Shown here piece after piece: positions 16,622 through 26,196 of a DNA stretch of 64,000 nucleotides. The position numbers and the translations under genes were made by a program. Under the pieces are notes generated by a model that ran no database searches, was not told the origin of the DNA, and saw only the letters and a program-made list of their open reading frames with translations. The stretch comes from an uncultured Tenacibaculum sp. (GTDB lineage: Bacteria; Bacteroidota; Bacteroidia; Flavobacteriales; Flavobacteriaceae). Location of the stretch: positions 62,001 through 126,000 of the forward strand of contig NZ_CANNGG010000002.1 in assembly GCF_947504135.1 (NCBI RefSeq), given 5' to 3'. Position 1 is the first letter of the stretch; every line of letters begins with the position of its first letter.

Positions 16622-17719
16622 ATGAAAGTATCAAGCAACACCGAAGCAGAATTACAAGAACGTATTAAAGAGCTAACATGCCTTTACAAGGTGACTTCTT
16701 TAATAATAAATGCAGATCTTGAGCAGATAGATGTTACTTTAAAAGCAATTGCCTATAGTTTAAAAAAGGCGCTTCAATTTCCTAAAAACACCGAAGTAGT
16801 TATTGAAATAGAAGGAAATATAATAGAAAATAAATCGATAAAGAATAGTGTTTGTATAATTTCGAGTGCTATCCCTGTGTTTAATTTACAAAAAGGTAAA
16901 ATTGAAGCACATATAGAGGGAGTAGAACTAAAAGAAAATTTATATTTAAAAGAAGAACAAGAGTTGTTTGATACTGTAGCCATAAAAATTGGTGGACTTT
17001 TAGAGCGAATAGAAATAAAGAAGAATGAACTGTCGATGAGGCGTAAGATGGAACACGCAGATCGATTGTCTATTTTGGGAGAATTAACTGCAGGTATAGC
17101 TCATGAATTGAATACTCCGTTAGCTAATATTTTAGGTTTTTCAGAATTATTAAAGGCAGATTTAAAAGAAAATAACAAGGCACTTCAAGATGTAGAAAAA
17201 ATTATTCAAAGTGCTATTTTTTCAAGAGAGGTGGTTAAAAAGTTAATGTACTTTGCTTGCGAAATGCCTAATGAAATGAAGCAAGTAAACATTGTTCCTA
17301 GTATAAAAAGCGCTATAGATTTATTAGACGCTACTTTTAGAAAACATGAGGTAAAGTATATTGTAAAAGTTGAAGATGAAGAGTTGTTGTTGAGGGCTGA
17401 TACCGTTCAGTTAACACAAATAATTTTCAATCTTACGATTAATGCAATTTATTTTTCTCCTAAAAACGGATTAGTTATAATCGAAACTTTTCAAACGGAT
17501 AATGAAGTAGTTCTTAGAATTTCTGATGAAGGAAAAGGACTTACGGCAGAAGCTCTCGAAAAAGTATTTCAGCCTTTCTTTACCACCAAACCGACAGGAG
17601 AAGGTACTGGTTTAGGGCTAAGTGTTGTGCACGGAATTGTATCGAGTCATAAAGGAACGATAACAGCTAAAAATGGCAGCGAAAAAGGTGCTATCTTTGA
17701 AGTAAGGTTACCAAAATAG
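16622..17719 (+). CDS. Soluble sensor histidine kinase, NtrB-like
   Basis: A 365-residue kinase with no membrane helix. An N-terminal sensing region (about residues 1-130, of GAF-like size but not clearly identifiable) leads into a HisKA domain with His161 (GIAHELNTPLANILGF) and a HATPase domain (N-box NLTINAIYFSP, G1 DEGKGLT, G2 GTGLGLSVVHGI). The ATG one codon after a TTG is chosen. A sigma-54 activator gene begins 5 bases after the stop, so this is a paired two-component system. The signal is probably cytoplasmic. Confidence 0.92.
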   Translation: MKVSSNTEAELQERIKELTCLYKVTSLIINADLEQIDVTLKAIAYSLKKALQFPKNTEVVIEIEGNIIENKSIKNSVCIISSAIPVFNLQKGKIEAHIEGVELKENLYLKEEQELFDTVAIKIGGLLERIEIKKNELSMRRKMEHADRLSILGELTAGIAHELNTPLANILGFSELLKADLKENNKALQDVEKIIQSAIFSREVVKKLMYFACEMPNEMKQVNIVPSIKSAIDLLDATFRKHEVKYIVKVEDEELLLRADTVQLTQIIFNLTINAIYFSPKNGLVIIETFQTDNEVVLRISDEGKGLTAEALEKVFQPFFTTKPTGEGTGLGLSVVHGIVSSHKGTITAKNGSEKGAIFEVRLPK

Positions 17720-17724
17720 AAGAA

Positions 17725-19050
17725 ATGCAACTAAAAAAAGAAAATATACTGATAGTAGATGATGACGTTCATATTTTAGAATTGTTGCACAGGCATTTAC
17801 AATCTTGGAACTATCATACCTATAAAGCGGTTTCTGTAAAAGAAGCAGTAGCAATTTTAAGGGATACATCAATAGATTTATTGATTACCGATTTAAAAAT
17901 GCCCGAGGTTGATGGTTTTGAACTTGTAAAGTTTGTTTCTGAGCATTATCCGAAATTGCCTAAACTTATTGTAACAGGGTATCCTTCTGTACAAGACTCT
18001 CTTGAAGCGATTAAATCTGGAGTGGTAGCTTATTTAACTAAGCCTTTTATGAAAAGTGAGTTAAAAGAAGCGATGGACGATGCCTTAAAAAAGTCGAAAA
18101 TTACCCAAGGTTCTACTACTCAAAAAAAGGAGCATAAAGAATTTTATGGAGACATGATAGGGGCTTCTGAAAAGATTAATGAAATATTTCAGATTATCGA
18201 TCGTGTTAAAAATAACAAAGCAACCGTTTCTATTAAAGGAGAAAGTGGAACGGGAAAAGAGTTGGTGGCACGTGCGATACATTATGAAGGAAAGTTTTCA
18301 AAAGAACCCTACATAGCTGTAAACTGTGGAGCCATTCCAGAAAACCTGTTGGAGTCTGAATTGTTCGGATATGTAAAAGGTGCTTTTACGGGAGCAGATA
18401 AAAATAGAGAAGGATTTTTTCAGGCTGCGAATGGAGGAACTATTTTTTTAGATGAAATAGGAAATGCCTCGTTAAACGTGCAAGCTAAATTGTTAAGAGC
18501 ACTTCAAGAAAAAGAAGTAGTAAAAGTAGGAGCGCAAAAAGCAGAAAAAGTTGATGTTAGAATTATTGCAGCAACAAATAATAATTTGAAAGAAATGATA
18601 CAAGAAGGTTCTTTCAGGGAAGACTTGTTTTACAGACTAACAGTAGTTGAAATAGAAGTACCACCATTAAGAGAGCGAAAAGAAGACATTTCAATGTTGG
18701 CTGAAAAGTTTCTTTTTAAATACGGAGTTGAGTATAAAGATAGGTTTGTAAAGATGAGTCCGAAAGCTTTAGCTATTTTAATGCGTTATGATTGGCCAGG
18801 AAATATTAGAGAGCTGGAAAATATTATACAACGTGCTGTGATTATGTGTGATAGAGTAGTTGAGGTTGAGCATTTACCAGATTCATTAAAATATAATGTC
18901 AATTTTTCAGAAGAAGGATTAATCTCCTTAAAAGAGATGGAAAAGCGCCATATACAAAATGTTTTAAACGCAACTAATAATAATAAAACCCAAGCCGCAA
19001 AAATTCTTCAAATAGATCGTAAAACTTTACGAGAAAAACTCAAAGAATGA
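17725..19050 (+). CDS. Sigma-54 activating response regulator, NtrC family
   Basis: A 441-residue protein with three complete domains: receiver (Asp56 in LLITDLKMPEVDG), AAA+ ATPase (Walker A GESGTGKEL, sigma-54 contact loop GAFTGA, Walker B TIFLDEIG, arginine finger region REDLFYRL) and a C-terminal Fis-type helix-turn-helix (NKTQAAKILQIDRKTLREKL). It remodels RpoN holoenzyme when phosphorylated by the kinase just upstream. Targets are not evident. Compare the second sigma-54 activator at 41889-43052, which has no DNA-binding domain. Confidence 0.95.
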   Translation: MQLKKENILIVDDDVHILELLHRHLQSWNYHTYKAVSVKEAVAILRDTSIDLLITDLKMPEVDGFELVKFVSEHYPKLPKLIVTGYPSVQDSLEAIKSGVVAYLTKPFMKSELKEAMDDALKKSKITQGSTTQKKEHKEFYGDMIGASEKINEIFQIIDRVKNNKATVSIKGESGTGKELVARAIHYEGKFSKEPYIAVNCGAIPENLLESELFGYVKGAFTGADKNREGFFQAANGGTIFLDEIGNASLNVQAKLLRALQEKEVVKVGAQKAEKVDVRIIAATNNNLKEMIQEGSFREDLFYRLTVVEIEVPPLRERKEDISMLAEKFLFKYGVEYKDRFVKMSPKALAILMRYDWPGNIRELENIIQRAVIMCDRVVEVEHLPDSLKYNVNFSEEGLISLKEMEKRHIQNVLNATNNNKTQAAKILQIDRKTLREKLKE

Positions 19051-19135
19051 GAAGCTGATTCCTTGGGGCTTTTTTACTCACCTGAGGAAAAACTACCCAC
19101 TATAAATTTTACAATAAATTTCATTAAATATCCCA

Positions 19136-19160
19136 AGCCCTTTAAAACAAAGGGTTTTTT
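19136..19160 (+). terminator. Intrinsic terminator after the sigma-54 activator gene
   Basis: A CCCTTT/AAAGGG hairpin (19138-19154) is followed by six T. Confidence 0.65.
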
Positions 19161-19237
19161 GCGTTTTTATGTTTTTTGGCACATTTAACGGCACACCATT
19201 TGCCTTTAATGGAATAGAAATAAAACGTAGCAATTTT

Positions 19238-19408
19238 ATGAATGCAAACCCTTTCAATATTTGTCCATCATGTGCGTATTTAAGTACATGTGTGTTGACT
19301 AAATCAAAAGAAAAAGTTTGGTCATGTAGTGAATATAATGAGGTAAAGTGTAATGAAGATGTTCAAAAGGAAGTAGAGACTGAAAAACAAGAGGTAGAAT
19401 TTGTGTAA
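19238..19408 (+). CDS. Cys-rich miniprotein of 56 residues
   Basis: The ATG at 19238 gives a short protein that opens MNANPFNICPSCAYLSTCVL and has cysteines at C-x2-C-x5-C, one more in VWSCSEY, and one near the acidic tail. The spacing suggests a small zinc- or iron-sulphur-binding fold. The open frame runs further up to 19169, but those residues look like leader. I believe similar small proteins exist in other Flavobacteriaceae, but cannot name a family. Its neighbours are the sigma-54 activator and glutamate dehydrogenase genes. Confidence 0.6.
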   Translation: MNANPFNICPSCAYLSTCVLTKSKEKVWSCSEYNEVKCNEDVQKEVETEKQEVEFV

Positions 19409-19447
19409 AAAACAAAATAATAAAGTTAAAGACTCAGTAACAGTTTT

Positions 19448-19455
19448 TACTTTTG
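19448..19455 (+). promoter_or_regulatory. -7 promoter element of glutamate dehydrogenase gene
   Basis: TACTTTTG matches TAnnTTTG; no clear TTG lies 19-21 bases upstream. Because transcription would start near 19460, it argues against the TTG start at 19453 and for the ATG at 19492. Confidence 0.45.
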
Positions 19456-19491
19456 CAGCCTCAAAAAACAGACTTACTAAATTATGGACGT

Positions 19492-20850
19492 ATGAATAAT
19501 ACAAAAAGTGAAATTTCAGACAAAGAGTCGAACTCAAATACAAAAGAGATGACATTAACAAAAGAGTTAAAAGTACCAGCGAAGCCTAAGAATGCTAGAG
19601 GTATGGTTGATAATGTACTAGAGCAATTCAATAGTGCATCAGACCAAATAAGGTTACACCCAAATATTCGTAAAATATTAAGTATTACTAATAACGAAGT
19701 CATTGTTAACTTTCCTGTAAAAATGGATAACGGAGATGTTGAAATTTTTCAAGGTTACCGTGTACAGCATAACAATGCATTAGGTCCTTACAAAGGAGGC
19801 TTGCGTTACCACCCAACAGTAGATATCGATGCAGCTAGAGCTTTAGCTATGTGGATGACTTGGAAAACTTCATTAGCAGGTTTACCATATGGTGGAGGAA
19901 AAGGAGGTATTCAATTAGATCCTTCCAAATATTCTAAAGATGAGTTAGAGCGTATCACTAGACGTTTTACGTTTGCTTTAGGAGATAACATTGGACCAGA
20001 ACACGATATTCCTGCTCCAGATGTTAATACAAACGCTCAAACAATGGCGTGGATGGCTGATACGTATATGAGTACTAAGGCTCCTGCTGAGCGTTCTAAG
20101 AACCAACACGTAGTTACAGGGAAACCAATTGGTAGTGGAGGTCTTGAAGGAAGAGATAGAGCTACAGGTTACGGTGTTTTCTTAACAATTAAGTTTTGGA
20201 TAGAAGAAAATAACGAAACTTTAGAAGGTAAAACTTTTATCGTTCAAGGATTTGGAAACGTAGGATACTGGGCAGCATATTTCTTAGAGCAAGAAGGAGC
20301 TAAAATGGTAGGAGTTCAAGATGCTTATGGAAGTATTAAGAATGCTAATGGAATTAAAGTAGAAGACCTTTTCAACTATACAATAGCTAATAATAGAAGT
20401 TTAGTTGGTTACCCAGAGTCAGAGGGTATGGAAAAAGAAGATTTCTTTGCGCTTGATTGTGATATCTGTATCCCAGCAGCTTTAGGAAACCAAATAACCG
20501 AAAAGAATGCTCACTTAGTAAAAGCTAAATTAATAGCTGAAGGAGCAAATGGTCCAACAAATGTCGAAGGAGAGAAAATTTTGTTAGAAAATGGAGTAAC
20601 AATTATTCCAGACATTTTATGTAATTCAGGAGGAGTTATTACAAGTTATTTTGAATGGCTTCAAAACCGTAACGGTGAGTTATGGGATATGGAAGAAGTA
20701 ATTCAAAGGCTAGATAAAAAGTTAAAAGAGTCATATACAAAAGTTTCTGATTACGCTAAGTTAGAAGGAATAGATATGCGTAAAGCTGCATATTGTATAG
20801 CTATTCAGCGAATAGAAAAGGCTTATGTTCAACGTGGAATTTTCCCATAA
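19492..20850 (+). CDS. Glutamate dehydrogenase (Glu/Leu/Phe/Val dehydrogenase family)
   Basis: Interconverts glutamate and 2-oxoglutarate plus ammonia with NAD(P). The catalytic region reads KGGLRYHP and PYGGGKGG, with the nucleotide-binding VQGFGNVGYWAAYF. From the chosen ATG it is 452 residues. About 45 residues at the N-terminus are polar and not conserved in the family; translation could also begin at the later ATG at 19552. Overall it resembles the NAD-linked GudB/RocG type more than the hexameric GdhA. It begins a probable operon with the Gre-like gene and a hypothetical gene. Confidence 0.93.
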   Translation: MNNTKSEISDKESNSNTKEMTLTKELKVPAKPKNARGMVDNVLEQFNSASDQIRLHPNIRKILSITNNEVIVNFPVKMDNGDVEIFQGYRVQHNNALGPYKGGLRYHPTVDIDAARALAMWMTWKTSLAGLPYGGGKGGIQLDPSKYSKDELERITRRFTFALGDNIGPEHDIPAPDVNTNAQTMAWMADTYMSTKAPAERSKNQHVVTGKPIGSGGLEGRDRATGYGVFLTIKFWIEENNETLEGKTFIVQGFGNVGYWAAYFLEQEGAKMVGVQDAYGSIKNANGIKVEDLFNYTIANNRSLVGYPESEGMEKEDFFALDCDICIPAALGNQITEKNAHLVKAKLIAEGANGPTNVEGEKILLENGVTIIPDILCNSGGVITSYFEWLQNRNGELWDMEEVIQRLDKKLKESYTKVSDYAKLEGIDMRKAAYCIAIQRIEKAYVQRGIFP

Positions 20851-20862
20851 AGAGTATCACAA

Positions 20863-21282
20863 ATGAAGCACGGAAGTTTAATTTTAGAAAAAAAAGAGTA
20901 CGTATATATTAAAAGTTTGCTGAATGTTTCGGAGCATTCTGAAGGTCATCAAGTTCAAAAATCATTGTTAAAGTTTGCTGAAGAATTAAAAACAGCAATC
21001 ATTTTAGATGAAGAAGAAATGTTAGATGATGTAGTACGCTTAAACAGTACGGTTACTGTAGCTTCTGGTGATGTTTGGGAAAAAACCATACAGATTGTAA
21101 AACCAACAGAGAAAGACTTAAAAAATAATAAGGTTTCTATATTAACTCCAATAGGAATAGCCTTGTTTGGATATGCATTAAACGATGTTGTTCATTGGGA
21201 GTTTCCAGGAGGAAATAAGGAAGTTAAAATTTTAAGGGTAACTCAAGAAGTAGGAAGTGAAAACCTCAATTCCTTAATTTAA
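20863..21282 (+). CDS. GreA/GreB family protein (C-terminal domain, Rnk-like)
   Basis: A 139-residue protein. The C-terminal half has the Gre/Rnk FKBP-like fold signature: VRLNSTVTVASGD, then SILTPIGIALFGYALNDVVHWEFPGG. The N-terminal helix pair (about residues 1-55) is shorter than the coiled coil that GreA inserts into the RNA polymerase channel, and an acidic tip pair is not evident, so cleavage stimulation is uncertain. It starts 12 bases after glutamate dehydrogenase. Confidence 0.85.
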   Translation: MKHGSLILEKKEYVYIKSLLNVSEHSEGHQVQKSLLKFAEELKTAIILDEEEMLDDVVRLNSTVTVASGDVWEKTIQIVKPTEKDLKNNKVSILTPIGIALFGYALNDVVHWEFPGGNKEVKILRVTQEVGSENLNSLI

Positions 21283-21297
21283 AATACTATAAAAGTT

Positions 21298-21678
21298 ATG
21301 ACACTTAATAATAGCGATATAGATGTAGTACATAAGTACAATCATGTAGAACTAAAAGGGTGGGTAGAGCAATTACAGTATATAGATAAAGAGATTGATA
21401 ACCTTTTAAGTTTATATGCTAACTCTTTAGGAGAAGAGCGGATCCCAACAGGAATACAAGAGCTTTTCTCTGAAAGAAAAAAATTAAACAAAGCGCTTTA
21501 CGAAAAAGTACTACCATATTCAATTGCATATACTAATGTTGCAGAGTGTGATGACATTCAATGTGATATGGCGTATTTAGGAGAGTATGATAGATTACGA
21601 GAAAATTATAAAGATAATTTAGGGGCTTACCAACAATTAAAAGATAAGTTGTTTGAAGAGGCTCTAAGAAAAGAATAA
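21298..21678 (+). CDS. Hypothetical helical protein of 126 residues
   Basis: A soluble, mostly helical and acidic protein without a signal peptide or known motif. Helices are suggested by WVEQLQYIDKEIDNLLSLYANSL and FSERKKLNKALYEKV, and there is a CDDIQCD segment with two cysteines. I do not recognise a family. It lies 15 bases after the Gre-like gene, and the pair is closed by a strong terminator, so it belongs to the glutamate dehydrogenase transcript. Confidence 0.75.
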   Translation: MTLNNSDIDVVHKYNHVELKGWVEQLQYIDKEIDNLLSLYANSLGEERIPTGIQELFSERKKLNKALYEKVLPYSIAYTNVAECDDIQCDMAYLGEYDRLRENYKDNLGAYQQLKDKLFEEALRKE

Positions 21679-21723
21679 CATACTTGTGAAAGCAAGTTTG
21701 TTAGATTAGTAGATTTAGTTGAT

Positions 21724-21758
21724 AAACCTTGGGATGAGAATCCCAAGGTTTCTGTTTT
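21724..21758 (+). terminator. Intrinsic terminator of the glutamate dehydrogenase operon
   Basis: A perfect 12-bp stem (AAACCTTGGGAT, loop GAGA) is followed by CTG and a T-run. Confidence 0.8.
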
Positions 21759-21952
21759 TTAAGAGACTTATTTTATTGATAAATACAGTAAGTTTAACTT
21801 TTTAATTATAATTCATGCATACTAAGTAGATGAAAATGCACTAAAAACAAGCTAACTGTTTTTGGTACAGTGGTTCTTTAGAAGTATTTTTATAAAATAG
21901 GAAGTTTATGGTTTTGAAGGAAATTAATAGTGATTGAGTAAAACAATATTAA

Positions 21953-21990
21953 AATAAAAAAAACCTATTAATCGAAAGATTAACAGGTTT
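21953..21990 (-). terminator. Terminator of the tRNA-Pro gene
   Basis: Downstream of the minus-strand tRNA is a hairpin (AAACCT-TTAATC arms with a GAAA loop) whose plus-strand A-run gives a T-run on the transcript. Confidence 0.7.
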
Positions 21991-21997
21991 TTGTTTG

Positions 21998-22072
21998 TCG
22001 GGGTGGCAGGATTCGAACCTGCGACCTCCTGCTCCCAAAGCAGGCGCGATGACCGGGCTACGCTACACCCCG
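21998..22072 (-). tRNA. tRNA-Pro (anticodon UGG)
   Basis: On the minus strand a full cloverleaf is present. The 7-bp acceptor stem is CGGGGTG with CACCCCG, the discriminator base is A, and the anticodon stem CCTGC/GCAGG encloses the loop TTTGGGA, which places UGG at the anticodon. The T-arm has GTTCGAATC. The 3' CCA is not encoded and must be added. Confidence 0.95.
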
Positions 22073-22236
22073 TGTTAATTGGGACTGCAAATGTAGAAAA
22101 AAAAAGTAAACTACAAATAAAAAAATGATTTTTTTGTCAAATAACCTGACCTTATAAAACGATAGTTAAAATATATTTAAAAGAAGATAATAGAAGTAAA
22201 AAAAAATTACATTTGTAACTTCAAAATTTTAAGATA

Positions 22237-23175
22237 ATGGCAGAAAAAATTAAATGTTTGATTATTGGATCTGGTCCTGCAGGATATACAGCGGCAATTT
22301 ATGCAGCAAGAGCAGATATGAAACCAGTTATGTACACAGGAATGCAAATGGGAGGGCAGTTAACAACAACTACTGAGGTTGATAATTTTCCAGGATATCC
22401 AAAAGGAACTGATGGTACAGCAATGATGGAAGATTTAAAAAGTCAAGCAGAGCGTTTTGGAACTGATGTTCGTTTTGGAATGGTTACTAAAGTTGAATTT
22501 TCTGAAGAAGAAGGAGGAGTTCACAAAGTAATCGTAGATGACTCAACAGAGATAGAAGCGCAAACAGTAATTATCTCTACAGGAGCTACTGCTAAATATT
22601 TAGGATTAGAAAGTGAACAACGTTTAATAGGTGGTGGAGTTTCAGCTTGTGCTACTTGTGACGGATTCTTTTATAAAGGACAAGAAGTTGTGGTTGTAGG
22701 AGCAGGAGATACCGCTGCTGAAGAGGCAACGTATTTAGCGAACATTTGTAGTAAAGTAACTATGTTAGTTCGTAAAGATTATATGCGTGCTTCTAAGGCA
22801 ATGCAACACCGTGTGAATAAAACAGAAAATATTACAGTAATGTACAATACTGAAATAGATGAAGTTTTAGGAGAGAATGTTGTTGAAGGTGTTCGTGCTG
22901 TAAACAATGAAACAGGAGAGAAAACAGAAATTCCTGTAACAGGAGTGTTTGTTGCTATCGGACACAAACCTAACACTGAATTATTTAAAGGAGTGTTGGA
23001 TATGGATGAAACAGGTTATTTAATCACCAAAGGAAAGTCTACAAAAACTAATTTACCAGGAGTTTTTGCAGCAGGTGATGTACAAGATAAAGAATACCGT
23101 CAAGCAGTAACAGCAGCTGGTACAGGATGTATGGCAGCGTTAGATGCAGAACGTTATTTAGGTGCGTTAGCATAA
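22237..23175 (+). CDS. trxB: Thioredoxin reductase
   Basis: A 312-residue NADPH- and FAD-dependent enzyme that reduces thioredoxin. It has the FAD motif GSGPAGYTAA, the redox pair CATC (Cys138/Cys141), the NADPH motif GAGDTAAEEA and the FAD C-terminal motif GVFAAGDVQD. A -7 element TACATTTG lies at 22208-22215. It stands alone between the tRNA and a strong terminator; its likely partner thioredoxin is the one at 48213-48521. Confidence 0.97.
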   Translation: MAEKIKCLIIGSGPAGYTAAIYAARADMKPVMYTGMQMGGQLTTTTEVDNFPGYPKGTDGTAMMEDLKSQAERFGTDVRFGMVTKVEFSEEEGGVHKVIVDDSTEIEAQTVIISTGATAKYLGLESEQRLIGGGVSACATCDGFFYKGQEVVVVGAGDTAAEEATYLANICSKVTMLVRKDYMRASKAMQHRVNKTENITVMYNTEIDEVLGENVVEGVRAVNNETGEKTEIPVTGVFVAIGHKPNTELFKGVLDMDETGYLITKGKSTKTNLPGVFAAGDVQDKEYRQAVTAAGTGCMAALDAERYLGALA

Positions 23176-23193
23176 GCCTTAAAACAAAAAAAT

Positions 23194-23230
23194 AAAAAAG
23201 AGCTCTTAAATTTTTAAGAGCTCTTTTTTT
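23194..23230. terminator. Intrinsic terminator after trxB
   Basis: A near-perfect stem (AAAAAAGAGCTCTTAAA and its complement) is followed by a T-run. No gene is seen between it and the HMA gene at 23353. Confidence 0.8.
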
Positions 23231-23352
23231 ATGGATGAAAATCATGTTCATTTTTAACGTGATCTATTCTTTTCAACAGATAGTTTTATGGTTTTAGAAA
23301 CTTTAAATTCTCCTTTGGGTCCTATTTTGTAAATAAACTATATTCTTGCTTT

Positions 23353-23574
23353 TTATACTAAAGGTTCTGCTTTAAAACCTTTACTTTTTACAATAGCAAT
23401 TACTTCATCCGTAGTAATTCCTTTAGAGCTTACGGTAAGAATTTTATCCTCTAAATTAGTATCTACATTCCAATGGTAAATACCTTCAGCACTGTCTAAA
23501 TCAGCTTGTACTTTTGATACACACCCTCCACAGTTAAGGTTTGTTTTGAATTTTAATTCTTTATTATTTTCCAT
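23353..23574 (-). CDS. Small HMA-domain copper chaperone (CopZ-like)
   Basis: A 73-residue single heavy-metal-associated domain with the metal-binding pair in LNCGGC (Cys15/Cys18). Where most CopZ proteins have MxCxxC, this one reads LNCGGC. It probably carries Cu(I) to CopA, encoded 120 bases upstream on the same strand. Confidence 0.88.
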   Translation of the reverse strand: MENNKELKFKTNLNCGGCVSKVQADLDSAEGIYHWNVDTNLEDKILTVSSKGITTDEVIAIVKSKGFKAEPLV

Positions 23575-23693
23575 GAGATTAAAAATTTATTTGTTATTGA
23601 ATACTGCAAATTTCAGCACAACACCGTTGTTTGTTGTTGTACAATTTTAAGATTGATTTGTGAGATTTACAGATTTAATCACTAAGTTAGATT

Positions 23694-26111
23694 TTACTTT
23701 TTCCATTTTAAACGTAAGCTATTGGTAACTACACTAACACTACTCATAGCCATAGCTGCACCAGCAATCATAGGGTTTAATAAGAAACCATTAAATGGAT
23801 ATAAAATACCAGCTGCAATAGGAATACCAATAAGGTTGTAAATAAATGCCCAAAACAGGTTTTGTTTAATGGTAGCTACCGTTTGTTTTGAAAGCTTTAT
23901 AGCTTGTGGTATTTTATTTAGGTCAGATGATATAATGGTCATTTTAGCAACATCCATTGCAATATCACTACCTTTTCCCATGGCAATACTTACATCGGCA
24001 GTAGCTAGGGCAGTACTGTCGTTAATACCATCACCCACCATAGCAACGGTTTTTCCTTGTTGCTGTAACTCTTTTACAAAATCAGCTTTGTGTTGTGGTA
24101 ATACTTCAGCTTTGTAATGTTGAATACCTGTTTCTTTAGCAATAGATTTCGCGGTAGCTTCGTTGTCACCCGTAAGCATGTATAAATCAATATCCATAGC
24201 CTGTAACTCTTTAATAGCTTGTACAGAGGTTTCTTTTATTTTGTCTGAAATAGCAAGTACAGAAAGTGCTTCTTTACTATTAGCAAACCAAATAACGGTT
24301 TTAGCCTGTTTACTCCATTCGTCTGCTTGTTTTAAAAGTTCTTCCGCTATGGTAACCTTATTTTCAGCCAACAACTTTTTATTACCCACAAAAAAGGTTT
24401 CTCCGTTATAATCAGCCTTAGCACCCTTGCCCGTAATACTGTTGAAATTTGTTAGTGGGGTAGTGGCAGTATCTCCTAAAAACTTTACAACAGCTTCTGC
24501 TAATGGATGTTCAGATTTTTTCTCGATACTTAAAAGTATGTTCTTAGCGGTGTCATCATTACGTAGCCAAGATATACCTGTAACTTCAGGTTTTCCCTCG
24601 GTAATAGTTCCTGTTTTATCTAAAATAATAGCGTTTACTTTTTTAGCCGATTCAAGGCTTTCAGCATCTTTAATTAAAATACCATTTTCGGCACCTTTAC
24701 CAACACCCACCATAATAGCGGTAGGAGTAGCAAGTCCTAAAGCACAAGGGCATGCAATAACCAGTACGGTGATAGCAGCTAACAATCCCTGAACCAATCC
24801 GTTATCACCCCCTAAAATAAACCATATAATAAATGTAATAACAGCAATAGTCATTACCACAGGAACGAAAATACCTGCAATTTTATCAACCAATTTCTGT
24901 ACAGGAGCTTTACTACCTTGTGCATCTTGTACCATTTTAATAATTTGAGCCAACATGGTTTCTTTTCCAACCTTAATGGCTTTGAATTGGAAACTTCCTT
25001 TTTGATTGATGGTTCCTGCAAATACTTTTTCATTTTCTTCTTTTAGTACTGGAACAGGTTCGCCACTTAACATGCTTTCATCTACATACGAGCTTCCTGA
25101 GGTAACTATACCGTCTACCGCAATTTTTTCTCCTGGTTTAACAAGAATAGTATTATTTACGTTCACTTCTTCAATAGCAGTTTGCTTTTCCGTTCCGTCA
25201 GGTTGTATCACAACCACCGTTTTAGGTTGTAAGCCCATCAATTTTTTAATGGCAGATGAGGTGTTTCCTTTGGCTTTTTCTTCTAATAGTTTTCCTAACA
25301 GAATAAATGCGATAATAACCGCAGCTGCCTCAAAATATACATGTGCTTCTAATCCTCTAGATTCCCAAAACTTAGGAAATAACATATTGAATACACTAAA
25401 TATATACGCTATACCTGTACTTAAAGCGACCAAAGTGTCCATATTTGCAGAACGATGTTTGGCTTGCTTCCATGCATTGATAAAAAAGTCTTTTCCAAAC
25501 CATAATAATACGGGGGTAGAGAAGGCCCACATAATAGGGTTAGCGTAAGGCGTATTCATAAAAAACATACCAATAACAACTACAGGCAACGAAAGTAATA
25601 CCGACCATGTGGTTTTGGTTTTTAGTTGCTTGAACTTCTTTTCATGAATAGCTTCGAGGGTTTCTTGTTGTTTGGTTTCGTCTTCAATTAACAAATCATA
25701 ACCCGCACCTTGTACTGCTTTTTGCAATTTTGTAGCATTAATCATGTTTGGAAGATATTCTACCGTTAAATTTCCACTAGCAAAATTTACTGAGGCATTT
25801 ACGACACCTGGTTCGTAGCTAACAATACTTTCGGCACTTCCTGCACATGAGGCACAAGTCATACCCAATACTGGAAATACTTTTTTAACAGTGGTTACAC
25901 CGTAGCCCAAATCTTTTATAGCGGTAACGGCGTTTGCAAGAACTTCTTCGTTAGCAACCGTAATAGCAGCTCTTTGGTTGTTTAGTTCTACTTTATGGGT
26001 TTCAATCCCCTCAACCTGTGCTAATCCTTTTTCAACGATTAAAGCACAGTGTTCACTTTCCACACCTTCTAGAGGTAGGTAAATGATATCTTTATTGTTA
26101 TTTGTTGCCAT
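23694..26111 (-). CDS. copA: Copper-exporting P1B-type ATPase
   Basis: An 805-residue pump that exports Cu(I) from the cytoplasm. Two N-terminal HMA domains are present; the second keeps GMTCASC (Cys86/Cys89), while the first is degenerate (ESEHC, a single Cys22 and no CxxC). The membrane metal site is CPC in IACPCALGLATP; other motifs are the phosphorylation loop DKTGTITEG, the SEHPLAEAV motif typical of P1B pumps, and GDGINDS. The AraC-type gene just upstream and the HMA chaperone downstream point to a copper module. Confidence 0.96.
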   Translation of the reverse strand: MATNNNKDIIYLPLEGVESEHCALIVEKGLAQVEGIETHKVELNNQRAAITVANEEVLANAVTAIKDLGYGVTTVKKVFPVLGMTCASCAGSAESIVSYEPGVVNASVNFASGNLTVEYLPNMINATKLQKAVQGAGYDLLIEDETKQQETLEAIHEKKFKQLKTKTTWSVLLSLPVVVIGMFFMNTPYANPIMWAFSTPVLLWFGKDFFINAWKQAKHRSANMDTLVALSTGIAYIFSVFNMLFPKFWESRGLEAHVYFEAAAVIIAFILLGKLLEEKAKGNTSSAIKKLMGLQPKTVVVIQPDGTEKQTAIEEVNVNNTILVKPGEKIAVDGIVTSGSSYVDESMLSGEPVPVLKEENEKVFAGTINQKGSFQFKAIKVGKETMLAQIIKMVQDAQGSKAPVQKLVDKIAGIFVPVVMTIAVITFIIWFILGGDNGLVQGLLAAITVLVIACPCALGLATPTAIMVGVGKGAENGILIKDAESLESAKKVNAIILDKTGTITEGKPEVTGISWLRNDDTAKNILLSIEKKSEHPLAEAVVKFLGDTATTPLTNFNSITGKGAKADYNGETFFVGNKKLLAENKVTIAEELLKQADEWSKQAKTVIWFANSKEALSVLAISDKIKETSVQAIKELQAMDIDLYMLTGDNEATAKSIAKETGIQHYKAEVLPQHKADFVKELQQQGKTVAMVGDGINDSTALATADVSIAMGKGSDIAMDVAKMTIISSDLNKIPQAIKLSKQTVATIKQNLFWAFIYNLIGIPIAAGILYPFNGFLLNPMIAGAAMAMSSVSVVTNSLRLKWKK

Positions 26112-26196
26112 TTTTTACTGTATTAATTGTACAATACAAAGTTGGCATTAAGTTAGAGAAAATTTATTGTGGAATTTTGGAATTGATTTATAAGAT

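Noticed and set aside
19177..19192. Sigma-54-like -24/-12 element (TTGGCAC then GGCAC) after the sigma-54 activator gene
   Set aside because: The distance between the GG and GC dinucleotides is 11 bases rather than the strict 10, and the downstream half does not match TTGCA.
25006..25548. Plus-strand ORF of 180 residues
   Set aside because: It is a shadow of copA, with no recognisable motif.
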